Source: Jaminaea rosea
Taxonomy: Eukaryota; Basidiomycota; Exobasidiomycetes; Microstromatales
NCBI RefSeq assembly: GCF_003144245.1
Contig: NW_020289981.1
Location: 672,680-736,679, forward strand
DNA: 64,000 nucleotides
Direction of reading: 5' to 3'
Below the pieces are notes generated by a model that saw nothing but the letters and a program-made list of their open reading frames with translations, was not told where the DNA came from and ran no database searches. Made by a program: the position numbers and the translations under genes. Numbering within the stretch: the stretch's first letter is position 1; every line of letters begins with the position of its first letter. Positions 31,439-42,794 of the stretch are shown piece after piece.

Positions 31439-32371
31439 ATGAACGGCCTCAAGTCGCGAGCTCGCTCCCACCCCATCCCTCCAAGGTGAGTCAGAGTTGC
31501 GCACACCAACGGCCGCACCAGCACCCACGCTAGGCTGAGGCTGACTTGGCTTCTCTACTCCCTCCTCGCTCGCAGGCCTCGTCATCATCCATTGCGACCT
31601 CACCACCCTGGCTGGCACGACGAGATGGAGAGCAAGCCAAGCCAAGGCTCTCTCACCAGGCATTGTGCCCCCTACCTCAGCACCACGGAGATGAGGATCG
31701 ATTCTCTCGACTCTCACTACCAAGTGAGTGGATGCAACGAGCCATTACATCCGTCGACCATCAGGGCTTGACTTCGACTGACCTTGCCTCGCCCTTGCTC
31801 TCTCCCTGGCAGGTCCGCTCCTCCTTGTGTTCGCTACCACTACCATGTGGGTCGCGGGAGGCATCAGGCTGTACTTGGTGAATGAGCGCAACCGTGAGCA
31901 CGCAAAGCCTACGCAGTTGGTGACCATTTCCTCATTTGTGTTCTCACACCTTTCCGCGCTCGCAGGCTCCTTCTGGGTCGCGCGCGCGCACGCACACACG
32001 CACGCACGCACGCACCCGTCCACCCTCTTCAACTTCTCTACGGCTCGCTTCCTCTGGCGTCGCCGCTGGCATGGCCTCCTCTCCTCGGGGCAGAGCCTGC
32101 TCAATCCACGAGTAGTGAACCAACGATGGCATCCTCTCCCGGAGCAACTTCTGCGCCTTCAACGCACCGCACACCGCGCACCGGGGCCAGATGGCTTCGA
32201 CTCGACTCGGCCTCACTCGTCACCAGAACAAGCCAGGGCAGAAGATCACCCTTGCCCACCCTCGCTCTGGAAGTGCGCGTGTCAAGCGCTGAGGTCAAGT
32301 TGAGCTTCCTCTACGGAGGCAAGGGCGATTCAGCAAGCGCCTCCACTCTCCGACCACCAAGCTTCGGCTGA
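31439..32371 (+). CDS. Hypothetical four-exon gene
   Basis: A predicted gene supported only by splice structure. Exons 31439-31485, 31576-31723, 31813-31877 and 31966-32371 are joined by introns of about 88-90 bp with GTGAGT, GTGAGT and GTGAAT donors and pyrimidine-rich AG acceptors. The joined frame has no stop for 221 codons. The product is unfamiliar: a short basic N-terminus, a central part (MESKPSQGSLTRHCAPYLS, EMRIDSLDSHYQ) and a Ser/Thr/Arg-rich C-terminus ending PTLALEVRVSSAEVKLSFLY. No domain, signal peptide or membrane segment is evident. A CA/CG simple repeat lies inside exon 4 (about 31980-32016), which weakens the case. It could be a gene remnant that still keeps its splice sites. 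Confidence 0.35.
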
Positions 32372-32550
32372 GAAGGAAGAACACTAACGCTTCCACCTCG
32401 ACTGAGCCCGCCCGCCCTCCTCCTCGCCTATCGACACCAACCTACCGCACGACTTCGGGCGCTCATCCTGCCCTTATGTTGTCCAACACCAACCTCGCCT
32501 AGGACAACCTCGCCTACGTAGTCAGCTTCGCAGCACTCGCCTCAATCACC

Positions 32551-32940
32551 ACGCTCACCTCGACCAACACCACTGACGAGCCGAGCACTCCTGCTCTTCC
32601 TCCCGTCATCACCGAGAACGTCGAGCCCACCCCCGAAGCCGCCCCTGCCTGTGCGGCCGAGAGCTCGCCGCTCCAAATCCCTGTCCCGCCGAAGATCCCC
32701 TTTGCCCTTCCCTACTACACCTCATACGCAGCAAACGCAGTCCCAGCTGAAATCACGCTAGCCCCCAGAGTGGAGCCCCACTTCTGCCCGGGCTTTACCA
32801 GCTCGCGGTCAGCGTCTGGAGGAAGTACCTCGCCAAGTACAGCGTGACGGTGGACTACGTCACGAGTGGTGACCTCTGCCTTGTCGTGCTGGATGGGCAA
32901 ATCCGACGGTGATGGCTCAGATTGTGAGCGTGCACTGACC
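32551..32940 (+). pseudogene. Decayed N-terminal copy of the HNH-like gene
   Basis: On the plus strand, the translation from about 32551 aligns with exon 1 of the minus-strand gene at 37760-40458: LTSTNTTDEPSTPALPPV against LTSANTTNEPSTSALPPV, then LPYYTSYAANAVPAEITLAP against LAYYRSTAPNALPAGIAPAP. After a one-base frameshift near 32792 comes LYQLAVSVW...LCLVVLDGQI against LFRLVVSIW...LPLVMLDGQI. Similarity even continues into the first intron (GATTG-GAG-GTGCACTGACC type match). It stops there; the remaining exons are not found nearby. A frameshift, a missing start and missing downstream exons make this a pseudogene. Confidence 0.8.
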
Positions 32941-33017
32941 TTAAGGCGTGTCCCTGCGATTGCGTAGTTAAGGATGTACGAATCTGCGCGCAGGTTCCAA
33001 TCATGCAGCTGTACCAT
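32941..33017 (+). pseudogene. Degenerate tRNA-Ser(GCT) fragment
   Basis: The segment matches the intact tRNA-Ser(GCT) at 29592-29707. TTAAGGCG-tg-TCCCTGC-g-ATT corresponds to the D-arm side plus anticodon region, and AGGATGT, GCGCAGGTTC, ATC and TGCA-CTGT correspond to the 3' anticodon stem, T arm and acceptor strand. The 5' acceptor strand and most of the D arm are missing, the intron region is shortened, and stem pairs are broken. It abuts the HNH-family relic at the relic's intron position. Confidence 0.7.
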
Positions 33018-33841
33018 CGCAATTGAATGATGTCTTTGCATCGTAGACGTGAAGGCCCTTCGATCAGCGCTTGCTATAGCATCAGCCTGCGCGGTATGCC
33101 CTGAAAGAGATGGCTGCCCATCGAGATTTGCTGTAGGCGCCTTCACCCCGTCCAGCGGCCGGCCGTAAACCAATGCAGCCTATGCCGAGCAGAGGGAGAG
33201 CAAACTATCAGACGTGAAGTGCGAGAGCATGGGATCGTAGTTCTTCTGGTTCTATGCGGCTGAGCAGCACAGCGAGTGATCTTCTACGATATCGTCCGCA
33301 GCCCACACGCTCGACTCCGAGGTCGACACCCTTCTGTCTCACACCGCTTCTTGCACCGCCTCCCACTTGTGCTGCGCTTCCTTTGCCTCGCTTTTGATTC
33401 TTCTGCTGTCTTGGTACATTTTTGCTGCCACACTGACGTCTTTGAGTCTGATGACAAGTCGAAAATCCTGCCTCCTTCCGAATTCGTCTTTCTTCTTACT
33501 CCCGCTCTGGCAGCGCCGTCTGCAAGGCATCCGCGGCATCGTGTTGCGGCGCTGCGGAAGCAGCCTGGACTTGCGGCTGCCGTGATTTCCATTCATGCAT
33601 GCTTATTGCCCGATACCGCAGACTTTGACGCATAAGAGCGATCGGATGTTGAGCACAAAAATTGCCATCTTCATTAGAAGGAGTTTGTACAGCGATGGCG
33701 GCTGTAAGCACTCAAGAATGGCGCAATGAAGATACTTCCGCCCTTGAGAGGGTTGCGACGTGCGGCTTCCCGGCACCTGCCGCGCCACTTCTTAGCTTAT
33801 CACTCGTCGAGAAGCGCGCCTCACACCGCGTGGAGCCATGA
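33018..33841. other. Intergenic or relic DNA
   Basis: About 0.8 kb with AT content higher than the housekeeping block. Only short frames are seen; none matches the neighbouring families by eye. Confidence 0.5.
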
Positions 33842-34681
33842 TTGCAGACTGCTGTCTTCTTCTCGCCCCGCCTTGTCACCCTCGCCGCCATGCGGTGCGA
33901 CACACGAAGAGTGAAAAGGGGCCGGCAGCGGTGTGAAGCTGTCCTTTCAGCTCCTATTATTCCAGGCCAAGCCGCAAATCATTCTTCCACGCGGCGGCCC
34001 GGTCAAGGACGCAGCAGCCGCAGCCGGCTGCATGAGGCTCGGCTTCTCCTCTTCACCACTCAGAAGGTAGCATATCAATTTGTCGTCCCAAACGCCTGCG
34101 CTAACTTGCCGACGTCTTCGATGCTCCCGGATGGCTTCGCCTTTCGGTCGCAGCTGTTCAAAGTGATGACGCCCACAAGACGGCGAGCTCCCGGGCAATG
34201 CTGGCACAAGAAGGGTGCGACCATTCGAGCGATTTTGATCATCGTCTACTTCTTGCCTTGTCTGCTTTGCCTCTCTCGTTCGTTTGCGTTGCCTTCTTGT
34301 TGTTCTCCCTGCGTTTTCGGAGTCCCATTGTCCTCTACGCCTGATCCCCTTCTGCCGTCTCTGTGACTGATACGACCTTCTCTCTCTCCCCTCCCGATGC
34401 AGGTTCCTTGCGAGGCACTAGGCTACACAATCATCAATTGGGGTGCTTCATTTGACTGTCGAACTTTCTGCATTCGCTCATTCATCGAACTGGCTCGCTA
34501 TGGTAGCTGCGAGATGGTGTTGGCAACGCAACGTGTGCCCAACATCATCACCTTTCAAGTGAGAAAGGGTCATACTGTACCAGGCGATCGTGAAGGGCCA
34601 CATGCATTTCTCTCTTCGCACCTCACCCGGTGCTTCTTCGAGATTCCTCTTGCCGCAGACGATGCGGATCGGGCAAGATAG
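33842..34681 (+). CDS. Hypothetical spliced gene, exon structure unresolved
   Basis: Two plus-strand frames look coding. The first (from 33842) includes KVAYQFVVPNACANLPTSS and LPDGFAFRSQLFKVM. The second, after a strong 3' splice site (branch-like tgactgat, pyrimidine tract, gatgcag ending at 34401), reads VPCEALGYTIINWGAS, FIELARYGSCEMVLATQ and ends LAADDADRAR at 34681. The acceptor requires phase 0. Donors in that phase (gtagca near 34067 or gtgatg near 34162) are weak, so the join is not fixed. No known domain. It lies among decayed copies, so it may be a remnant rather than an active gene. Confidence 0.33.
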
Positions 34682-34725
34682 TGTAGGCTGATGAATGAAC
34701 AAGGCGGTCAAGACCATAGCTGGGT

Positions 34726-35528
34726 TCACTCCAGTCGACAAGGGAGGACGCGCTTCGAGAAGAGTTGCACAAAGTGAAGGGGTATCGCATTGGAGATGTT
34801 CTTATCGTCTTCGTTCCAGAGGTATCGCAGTGAGGTTGCTTTGGATATCTTTGCCGTACTCGCCGTTCCCGTCGTATCCACCGTACCCACCGTACCCGTC
34901 AATCCCACCAACTTCTTCGCTCTTGCCTTCCCGCCTCTGCTTGTTATCCGAGGACGTTGAGTCCTTGCGCTGATCTGCATTCTCGATCTTCCCGCTCCTA
35001 CCAGCTGCAACGCCAGCCTATGGTACCTGTCGCCATCTTTCTCCTCGTATCTCTGCCCCGACCCTGCCTCCTCGATCGAACAGCGACCACCTCTGAGCTC
35101 GCTCCGCCGCATTTGCGTGTTGAGTGGGCCGATGACTTTGCGAGCCACTCTGCCGACTTGGCGGCTATTGCGGTGCTGAGCTCTTTGGTGTCGATGATGA
35201 TCTTCTTGAGCTGGGGATGGAAGCGCCGAAACTGGTCAGGACGAGGTAGCGGTTGACGGTTGGTGATGTCAACGGCGGATGAGGAGGTAGAAGACGCCCT
35301 GCGTGTCGAGGTGATCTCGTCGAGACTGGAAGAGCCGACCTCGCCTGGTGAGGAGGAGACGTTGCGGGGTCTCGCATCGATGACACTGGTGAAACAAGTG
35401 GCTTGATCTTTGCCTGTCCATCGAAGCGGTGAGATGCGAGCAGGACGAGTGATGGCGCTTCTTGTGTACTCGAGCTCATCTACTTTGATAGTCCATGCTT
35501 GTGCGTGGTGCTTGTAGTGGCAGAGAGT
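34726..35528 (-). pseudogene. Decayed coding sequence of unknown family
   Basis: From the stop at 35529-35531 down to 34999 the minus strand is open for about 176 codons with no early Met, and reads like protein: TRPARISPLRWTGKDQATCF, RPDQFRRFHPQLKKIIIDTK, ELSTAIAAKSAEWLAKSSA. A second overlapping frame (35148-34726) continues with SLRYLWNEDDKNISNAIP and a Gly/Thr repeat (TGTVGTVDTTGTAS). Two good frames that shift from one to the other suggest a gene with a frameshift or missing splice sites. I recognise no domain. Confidence 0.35.
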
Positions 35529-35640
35529 TCACCTTGTAGGGTGCGGCGCTTTGCGTCCAATGTAGAAGTCGATGCTTGTGCGTGGGGCTCGTAGTGGCAG
35601 AGAGTTCCCCTTGTAGAGCGCGGCGCTTTGCGTCCAACGT
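35495..35640. repeat. Direct repeat of about 69 bp
   Basis: Two copies, 35495-35563 and 35572-35640, share the sequence from atgcttgtgcgtgg to ctttgcgtccaa with about seven differences. They start 77 bp apart. They overlap the upstream end of the decayed coding frame. Confidence 0.85.
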
Positions 35641-37759
35641 TGGGCAAGCTCGATGTGAGTGCGGTGTGAATCGCCCATCAGGGCACGAGGCACACTGAGT
35701 TGGGAAGGGATGAGGAAGGGCGCTCATGGGCAGGAGAGAGGTGCGGCTGATGGAGTGGAGCGAGTATTGGTCGAAACCAAGAAGGAGGGAATCAAGGCAT
35801 TCGCTCCTCTTCCACGCTTGTTGCTTCCCGCTCTCGTATAGGCTGTTGATTAGCATGACTCGAGTAGCGCTGCAATGCGCTCCCCTCGGGCTGCCTGCTG
35901 GCGTCGTGAAGCGCTTGGGAGCTCGAGATGGACTGAAATGACGAACAAGTAGCTCGCTCTCGACAACGGCGGCGCGAGTCGTTGCTGGTGGTCAGGCCGT
36001 GGGTGTAGCGGTGAGGGGGGAAATAGTGATGGAGCGGATGGAGAAGAGCGGCGGGGCAAACGAGTCCAGAGCGAGCCGCTGGATGTCGTTGCGTAGTTCT
36101 CCCGCAGGTGATTGCTCTGACGGCAAGTAATGGTGTGCCTAACTGTGCTGCCGCCCTTCATCATCGAGCTCGAGTTGATGCATCGCCGAATGGCAGCGTG
36201 TGTGCGTATGTCCTGAATCAATCATCATCCCATACCCGGCTTGTGCTGCATCGTTGGAGCGAGTGGTTCATGGTTCGAGCTTTGAGAGGTGGGCTGGCGG
36301 TGATCGTTGTGGGCGTGAGGGGAGGCTGGGCTACTACCATGCCATCGAGTCGAGATCAGCTGTGCGAGTGAGTGCATGATCTGACCAGAGTGTGCACCCT
36401 CGGCTTTGCTTGGACATCGCTGAGCTGGATCCGGGCCATCGACCATGTCTGCCGATATTGCGGTCTGAGTTGGGGTTCGGTACCATGGACCTCATGACAG
36501 GGGGGGTGACGAGGCATTCTGGACAGGGCAAGGTGCTGGATGGAGCAGCGGTCCTCGCCATGCCAGCACAGCTGCTAGACTTGTGGGTCGAGTGGGCCGA
36601 GTGCAGGTAGAAGATGGAGAAGGTAGAGTTGGGAGGGTAATCGAGGATCATTGCGACCTCAAGCACCGGCCGAGAAGCAAGCGGACATGAGGTTGAGTGG
36701 GTTGTTGGATCCATTGTGGGGTGTTGGATCCGTTGTGGGGTCGAACGAGGGAGTCGCAGCCCAATGAGCCGTTGATTGCAACTTGATTGCGAGGCTCGAG
36801 AGATGCCAGGCGAGAGGTGGCCTGGATGCAAGCTTCGGTAGTCCCGTGGAGACTGTATGCTCTCGTCTCGGCGTTGAGAATGCTGGACCTGAACCTCGCA
36901 TATGCCGCTAGTGAAGACGTAGAACGTAAGGACGTAAGGAGTCGAGGAGTCGATGTGGTCGAAGGGACCAATTGGAAGTAGGGTATGGGGAGAAATGCCG
37001 AAGGTGGCGAAAAGAGGTCAAGTCGAGGGTGTGGAGGGAGAGTCGAGGGTATTGAGGGCGTGTCGAGGGTATCGAGGACGGGCCGAGGGTATTGACGGCG
37101 AGTTAAGAGTATCGAGGTGGTGAAGAGGTGTGGAAGAGGGAGAAGCGGACGAAGCGCAAGGCTTGAAGAGGGAGAGTAGTGTAGAATGGGGAGGGGTTCG
37201 TCGTGAAGAGGAAGAAACGTAGAGGTTGAGGAGGTGGCGTCGTGGGGGGGTGTGTTGAGAGAGAGTTGGAGAGGTCGAAGAGAGGCGAGTGGAGTGGTAG
37301 AAACTGGAGAAAGCGACCGCTCGAAGATGAGGAGAGGCGGACGAGGTAGAGTCGTGGGATCGTGGAGATCGCAGAACAGATGAGGAGGCGGAGTTGTAGT
37401 AAAGGGAGGAGAGGAAGGGAGGACGATGGAGATTATAGCGTCCGCGAAGCGGATGAAGGTCTTGATGATGCACGAGGGGTTGAAGTGGGTCGAGATGGAC
37501 GAGACGAAGCTCGCAGATGGTGAGAAGGGAAGAGGAGTGGAAGAGACGGGAGTGGACCAAAGCAGAGTTGGACTCGGCTTGATTGGCGTCTCGAGCGATT
37601 TGATGCTGCGCGCCGCCGGCTCCAAATGGTTGGCCCTTGAGCTGGAAGACGCACTTGATAGATGGGCCTGAATTCTTTGTGTGCGTTCGAGTAATACGTC
37701 ATGATGGATGCGGAATGATAGATGCATGGGTGGCTGGCGAGGCAGGGAGGAGGAGGTGC
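35641..37759. other. Purine-rich intergenic region
   Basis: About 2.1 kb. From roughly 36960 to 37560 the plus strand is strongly purine-rich, which makes the minus strand appear open for 380 codons (36648-37790) of Ser/Pro/Leu/Thr text. I regard that frame as a composition artefact. A 20-bp tandem repeat lies inside it. Confidence 0.55.
37021..37120. repeat. 20-bp tandem repeat, five imperfect copies
   Basis: Five head-to-tail 20-bp units of the form agtcgagggtattgagggcg fill 37021-37120 exactly, each differing from its neighbours at a few positions. Confidence 0.85.
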
Positions 37760-40458
37760 TCAAGAGGACAACTTGCTTCTGGCGCTGCACATCCAGTCCC
37801 AGAAGCCAGTGTCGTCATCAACGTCTTTGATCACAGCGTTGATGCCGTAAAGAGTAGGGCGCAGGTTGCTTGCTCGATAGTCGTCTTCGCTGTTGAGACG
37901 GTCAATGGAGACGTAATCTATGGGAACGACTACGCCGCAATGAAGCTGCACCTTGTCGCCCGGCGCGACAACCAGCTCCAGCATCATCTTTGTGAGCTCT
38001 TGAGCCGATGTCAGCATCTTCTTTACCTTACCTTTGCCTCCCTGTGCTGCCTTCTTCTGCGACTCAAGGCAGCGACTGCCCAAGACGATCTCCTGCTGCT
38101 TGCTCCATGCGCGGATCTCGTCAAGGAAGAAAGGCAGCGGAGCGACTTGGGGCAGTTTGGCATCGTTGCGCAAGACGATGCGACGCTGCACGAGGTGCGA
38201 GCGGTCAAGTCCAACAGTGATCAGTTGCTGGACGAGCTGACGGGCCTGGGTCTGCGAGAAGTTGCCTGCGCAGAGCGAGGAGGGAAGAGGCTCGAGGTCA
38301 GCAGGCTCAGGGAGTGTACTTCCAAGGTCAGACGTCTCACCCTTCAGCGCATTGCAAGCCCAGCAGAGCTGACATAGAGAATGGTGCGATAGGAGGGCAG
38401 AAGTCAGTAAGGTCCAGATCGGATGAGGCAGCACGAGTAGGCTGATGTGCTTACCATCTCGCGGTTGGATACCACCCAGTAGGACCCGCCCTCGTGCTCC
38501 GGTACCACCCGGTCTAGCGAGGCGTTCCAAGGATGGTACCTGTCCTCGGCGTCGACTTCCTCGTTGCCCTGCTCCCCGTAGGTGATCGTCGTGACTGTTT
38601 GCGAGCAGCTCGGGCACGTCTGACTGCGCTGCCAGTCCGCGAACAGCCACTCAGAGAGCTCCCTGCGTGCGTAGACGAAGAAGATGAGCGGGCAGGGTCA
38701 GCATTGGGCTAGGCGGGAAACTCGCTGGTCAACTCACTTGGTCTTCTCGTTGCGGTCTCCCTGCGGGGGCTCTCGGGCCGCGGAGTTGCCGGCGAGCTTG
38801 TTGAAGAAGGCCCGCACTGATACCCTCGTCCTCTTCTTGACCTCCCTAGCGTGCAACTTCGCGCCCTTGGCCTTGATGTCTGCGCTCTCCTTTGCCTGAC
38901 GCTTTTCAATGCTACGCAGGATCCCCTCGTTGGCGAAGATGTCGCTCAGCTTGAGGTCCTTGAAGCAGTCCGAGTGATTGGCAAAGAGAACGATCGAAAG
39001 AGCCTCCGCGACCTCGAGCTGCGTTGCCTTGGCCTCTTGCACGTACGCCTGAACAGGGCGGCCATGAACGCTCGGCCAGAGGACGGAGAGGATCCATCGC
39101 AGCTGATAGGGCGAGTAGGCCTTCATCATGGCAGCGATGCCGTCGACTTCGTCGTAGGAGAGATGCGCAGCGAGGATGCGAGGCTCGTTGCGCTGGAACT
39201 CCTCTTTCCACTCCGAGCTGAGGACGGGGGAGGAGGGGAAGGGGGGGGGGAGGGGATACAAGATTAGCCTCATTCGCAGCTAGATAGTACACCTCGTAGT
39301 CAAGCAGCTCACTAGTGCCTGCGCTCCTCCCCTTTGACGTTTTCACTGATAGGGCAGACGGTGGAGGGGAATGTCAGCGTTTTGGGGCGCTTGCCCAAGC
39401 CTGCATTCAGCGCATCGGTCAGAGAGATGTTCATGTCCAGCTCGTAGTTGAACTGAATGGCCAGGTGAGTTTGAAGGTGAGGTCGAGCGTAGAGGTAAGG
39501 CGAGGATCGAGGTGACAATGAGGAGAGTGTCAGCTCGATCTGGATGTCCGCGCTGCTCAGAAGTCTCATGCTCACCATGAGCTTCGCATCAGGCACGTCC
39601 ATCTCGGCGCACCTCTTCCAAAGCTCCTCCACGACCCATCTGCGCTTCTCGGGGAGCGCTTTGCCCTGAAATCCCCGCGGCGGACCCGCCTCCCCCCAAA
39701 TGACCTCGACGAGTGTGTCCTTCGAGTAGAGCTGCACGGCACCATCGATCCACTTGTCGAAGATGTCATTTTGCTCCGAATGGCTCAGCTCGTCCGTTCG
39801 GTTGGCCAGGTGAATCAGGTCAAGCTGCAAGGCGTGGCGTGCGTAATGAAGGGCTGCCTTTGCGATCGCCGCGTTGCCGTACTTGGTGTACAGAGCACGG
39901 TCGTAGCCCCTGCGCAGGAGAAAGAGTTGGTCAGTGCATATTCGCAATCAGGTCTATCGTCCGAACTCACCACCAGATCTGCCCATCGAGCATAACGAGG
40001 GGGAGATCGCCATCAAACACGTCCTCGTCTGTCGCATTGCATGCAGCCAAGTGCCTGAGCCAAATGCTGACGACGAGCCGAAACAGTCCGGGAAGGCAGA
40101 GGGAAGCGTCGATGCGAGGAGCTGGTGCGATACCAGCAGGGAGAGCATTCGGCGCGGTGGACCTGTAGTACGCTAGGGGGGCTTCAAGTGTAGGCGAGCC
40201 AGGGACTTCGATCGGCGAGCTCTCGCTTTCCCAGGCGGGGTCGGCTTCGCGAGCAGGCTCGGTGATGTCGGCAACGACGGGAGGAAGGGCAGAAGTGCTC
40301 GGCTCGTTAGTAGTGTTAGCTGAAGTGAGTGTGAGTGGCAAGTTGGTGTTGATAGGGGCGAGGTGGGGGCGGTCAGTAGGGGCGGAAACATCATCGTTTA
40401 CCTTTTTGGCTGAAGTCGTGGCGTCAGGAGAATGGGGGCGCTTGTTGTTGGTGTTCAT
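37760..40458 (-). CDS. HNH-like zinc-motif protein, long form
   Basis: Six exons (40458-39971, 39909-39576, 39452-39313, 39217-38738, 38662-38455, 38368-37760) join in one frame of 752 residues. Residues 497-560 hold an HNH-like treble-clef pattern: CPSC (497-500), LDRVVP (530-535), GG (539-540), N547, then CWACNALKG (552-560). The usual catalytic His after Asp is Arg, so nuclease activity is uncertain. The C-terminal part has a second HNH-like signature without cysteine pairs (SIDRLNSEDDYRASNL, then YGIN). An intron splits the zinc motif exactly between its two cysteine pairs, as in the paralogue at 44645-46061. The N-terminal 160 residues are Ser/Pro/Thr-rich; residues 160-480 are helical and unfamiliar (WWGYDRALYTKYGNAAIAKA). 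No signal or membrane segment. The function is unknown. Confidence 0.75.
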
Positions 40459-42087
40459 TTTGAAAATAGAGGAGGTTCTGAGAGGTTCAGTGGTGGTGGT
40501 TGGTGGTGGTTGAAGCGTTTTGGTGGGTTCAGAGGGTGAAGTGAAAGGATTCGATGGGAAAGAAGGGAGTTGACGCTCGTTGGGTGTCGCTTTTAGCCTG
40601 GCTGACCCTGAGTCCTCTCTCCGCTGCCTCGTCCATGCCTCAACGGACGGGTGCGAGCAAAGGCGTGTCTGCAACAGAGGCCACTCAGGCTTGTCCGTCC
40701 GCCCAGCCGGCTCACACACAAAAGCTTGCACACCAAGAGCCAGAAATCGTCGCTTTCTCACGTCTCTGGCTACAAAAGAGACCCCTACGGGCAAGCTCGC
40801 ATTGCTCTCGGGCCTGATTGCCATCTCTACTGTGCCTGTCATCTCGCATGATGATCAAATTGACCACATGCAGCAGGCCGTAAATTGGTACAGGAAAGCA
40901 ATTAATCTCGCAAGTTAGACCCTGCAGAGGCAGGGTCCCCGCTTCCCACTTCGTGGGCAAGCCTCGCATCAGTTGAGCTCTTTCGCCGCCGCAAATTATT
41001 TTACATCTGCTCAGAAGTCTGGCTCTACATCGCTGTGCCTGGGACTCGAGTTTGCAATGAAAGCAGACGGAGAAGGGCTCAAAGTACGTCTACCCGGCAT
41101 TGTGCAGCCATTCAAGAGTCGCAACCTCGTCCGGCTGGTCTGGTTAACGGATGGGAGAGCAGCAGATGTGGAGTATTGGGTTGCCCGCCTTGCTCAGTGC
41201 GGCCTCGACTTGGAGGGGTCATGATTCAGACGGCCAGTCAGGCGCAACGACGAGCTTGCCCGCCGATGCTTGCCTCTCGCTCCGCCCCGCCTTGGCTCGT
41301 CCTTTCATTCACGGCAGAGTGTTCAGCGGAGCAACGGACGAGGCAGCGAGACCAGGAGCGCAGCAAACTCATCAGCTCAAGGTTGCAGGGAGAGAACATG
41401 GCGCAGAGCTGAGAGGAGCCGTGATGTAGCAATTCGACCTATAAGCTTGACTCCCACTCTCTATGATCATGACAGAGACAACGCAGCGTTGCATATCGAA
41501 AGGTCGGCTGCAAGAAACTTGGCATCAAGTCGCCTTGACGATCCACGGACTGAGCCCCTCCTTGCCTTGACAACGTATCAAAGTCTGCATTTATCACCGC
41601 TCAAGGTTTGGAGCCGGGCTACGCTGCATTGTTAATGAGGATGCATTGTACTGGTAGCATAGTGTGCACGAGCATGGGACGTTGCACAATCGGAGAGACT
41701 GTTTCATTGTTCATCGCCCTGCAGCTTGCGCTGAGTGGAGAAAAGGTGTCTGCTGAGAGCCATCGATGCAGGCGGTCTGGTAAGGACCTTGCGTGATGTT
41801 GCGCCACTTGTCGGTCTTGTCCTGGACAGGGCCTCGTGCAGCAGGGCGGACCCACTTCCGCGCCTGCACCACATGCCCCCAGAAAAGAGCGGCGGACGGG
41901 AGCAAAGAGCCCCCTCGTCCGCGCCTCGTCTTCTTTCCGTCTTACCTCGTCTTACCTCGTCATTTTCATCTCGTCCAACCCTCAATTGCTGCAGCGGCTC
42001 ATCGCCACATCGCTTTCATCGACGCCATCATTCATCACTACTCTCTCCCTTCATCGCCTTAAGAGCTTAGTCGCAACGTCACCCAGC
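40459..42087. other. Divergent intergenic region
   Basis: About 1.6 kb between two divergent genes, so promoters of both should lie here. Short frames occur (for example 40973-41224, with LCLGLEFAMKADGEGLKVRL), but none has a supporting context. Near 41645-41665 a short stretch (ATTGTACTGGTAGCATAG) resembles the D arm of the tRNA-Pro, too short to call. Confidence 0.5.
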
Positions 42088-42794
42088 ATGGCCGCTCGCA
42101 GCGCCCACTTCTCTGATTGGACTGCACCGGTCGTACCGGACTCAGCACTCTCCTACCGCGGCATTCTCACGCCCAGTGACATCCAGCTGCTCCACTCGAG
42201 CTTCGACTCTGTCGTCCTCGTCCCGGGCCTGACTGGCCCCTTTGGCCGCAAGACGGATCGCAGCGGGACTGTGAGAATTCCAGGCTCGATGAATTCTCTG
42301 CGAGAGGCCACAAAGCGCCTCTCTGGCTGGCAGGAGAAGAATGGCGAGGGTGATCGTTTGCAATGGTGGCTAGAACAGCTGCGTCATAAGGGTCAAGGAG
42401 CCATGACGGTGAGTAGGCGTGGTGACGTCTGCGTCTGTGCCTGCGCTGGATGGATGCCAATCCGGCGCCTGATTCCTCTCTTGCGTGCGTCGGTCAGGTC
42501 TGCGACGTCCTCAACGGTATATCCCTGGATACATGGCAGAGCTACCAGCAACTTTACCAAAAGTGTGTCAATGCGACAGCTCAGCAGCGCTACCGCCAGC
42601 GTAAACGCCGTGCAGCATTGGCCCGTGAGGAGGCGGAGCATGGTCATGACGGACCTGCAGCAGATGCTGAGACGACGGCCACAGCGCAGAGTCGAGGCCA
42701 AGAGAATGAACCGGCCTTTTCAGCGTCGAATGCGAGCGATACAGCGGTCAAGCATCTGACAGGCAGGAGGAAGAGGCGCAGGGAGTGCGCTTAG
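42088..42794 (+). CDS. Small family-A protein, copy 1
   Basis: Two exons (42088-42408, 42498-42794; GTGAGT donor, phase 0) give 205 residues. I recognise no known domain. The protein is a paralogue of the minus-strand gene at 47372-48212: TDRSGTVRIPGSMNSLREAT against TDENGIVRIPGALDGRSATL, then LQWWLEQLRHKGQGAMT against LAWLELHEEVEQAPYT right before the intron, and VCDVLNGISLDTWQSYQQLY against YGDLLDGIPSADWAAHQAAY right after it. Both copies have the intron at the same place and phase. The C-terminus is basic (QQRYRQRKRRAAL; GRRKRRREC) and could be a nuclear targeting tail or bind nucleic acid. It lies divergent from the long HNH-like gene. Confidence 0.7.

Noticed and set aside
36648-37790. 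A 380-codon open frame on the minus strand
   Set aside because: It mirrors a purine-rich plus strand, is almost entirely Ser/Pro/Leu/Thr, and runs through a tandem repeat. It looks like a composition artefact.
41645-41665. A stretch resembling the D arm of tRNA-Pro
   Set aside because: Only about 17 bases match with a gap, and no other tRNA arm is found nearby.
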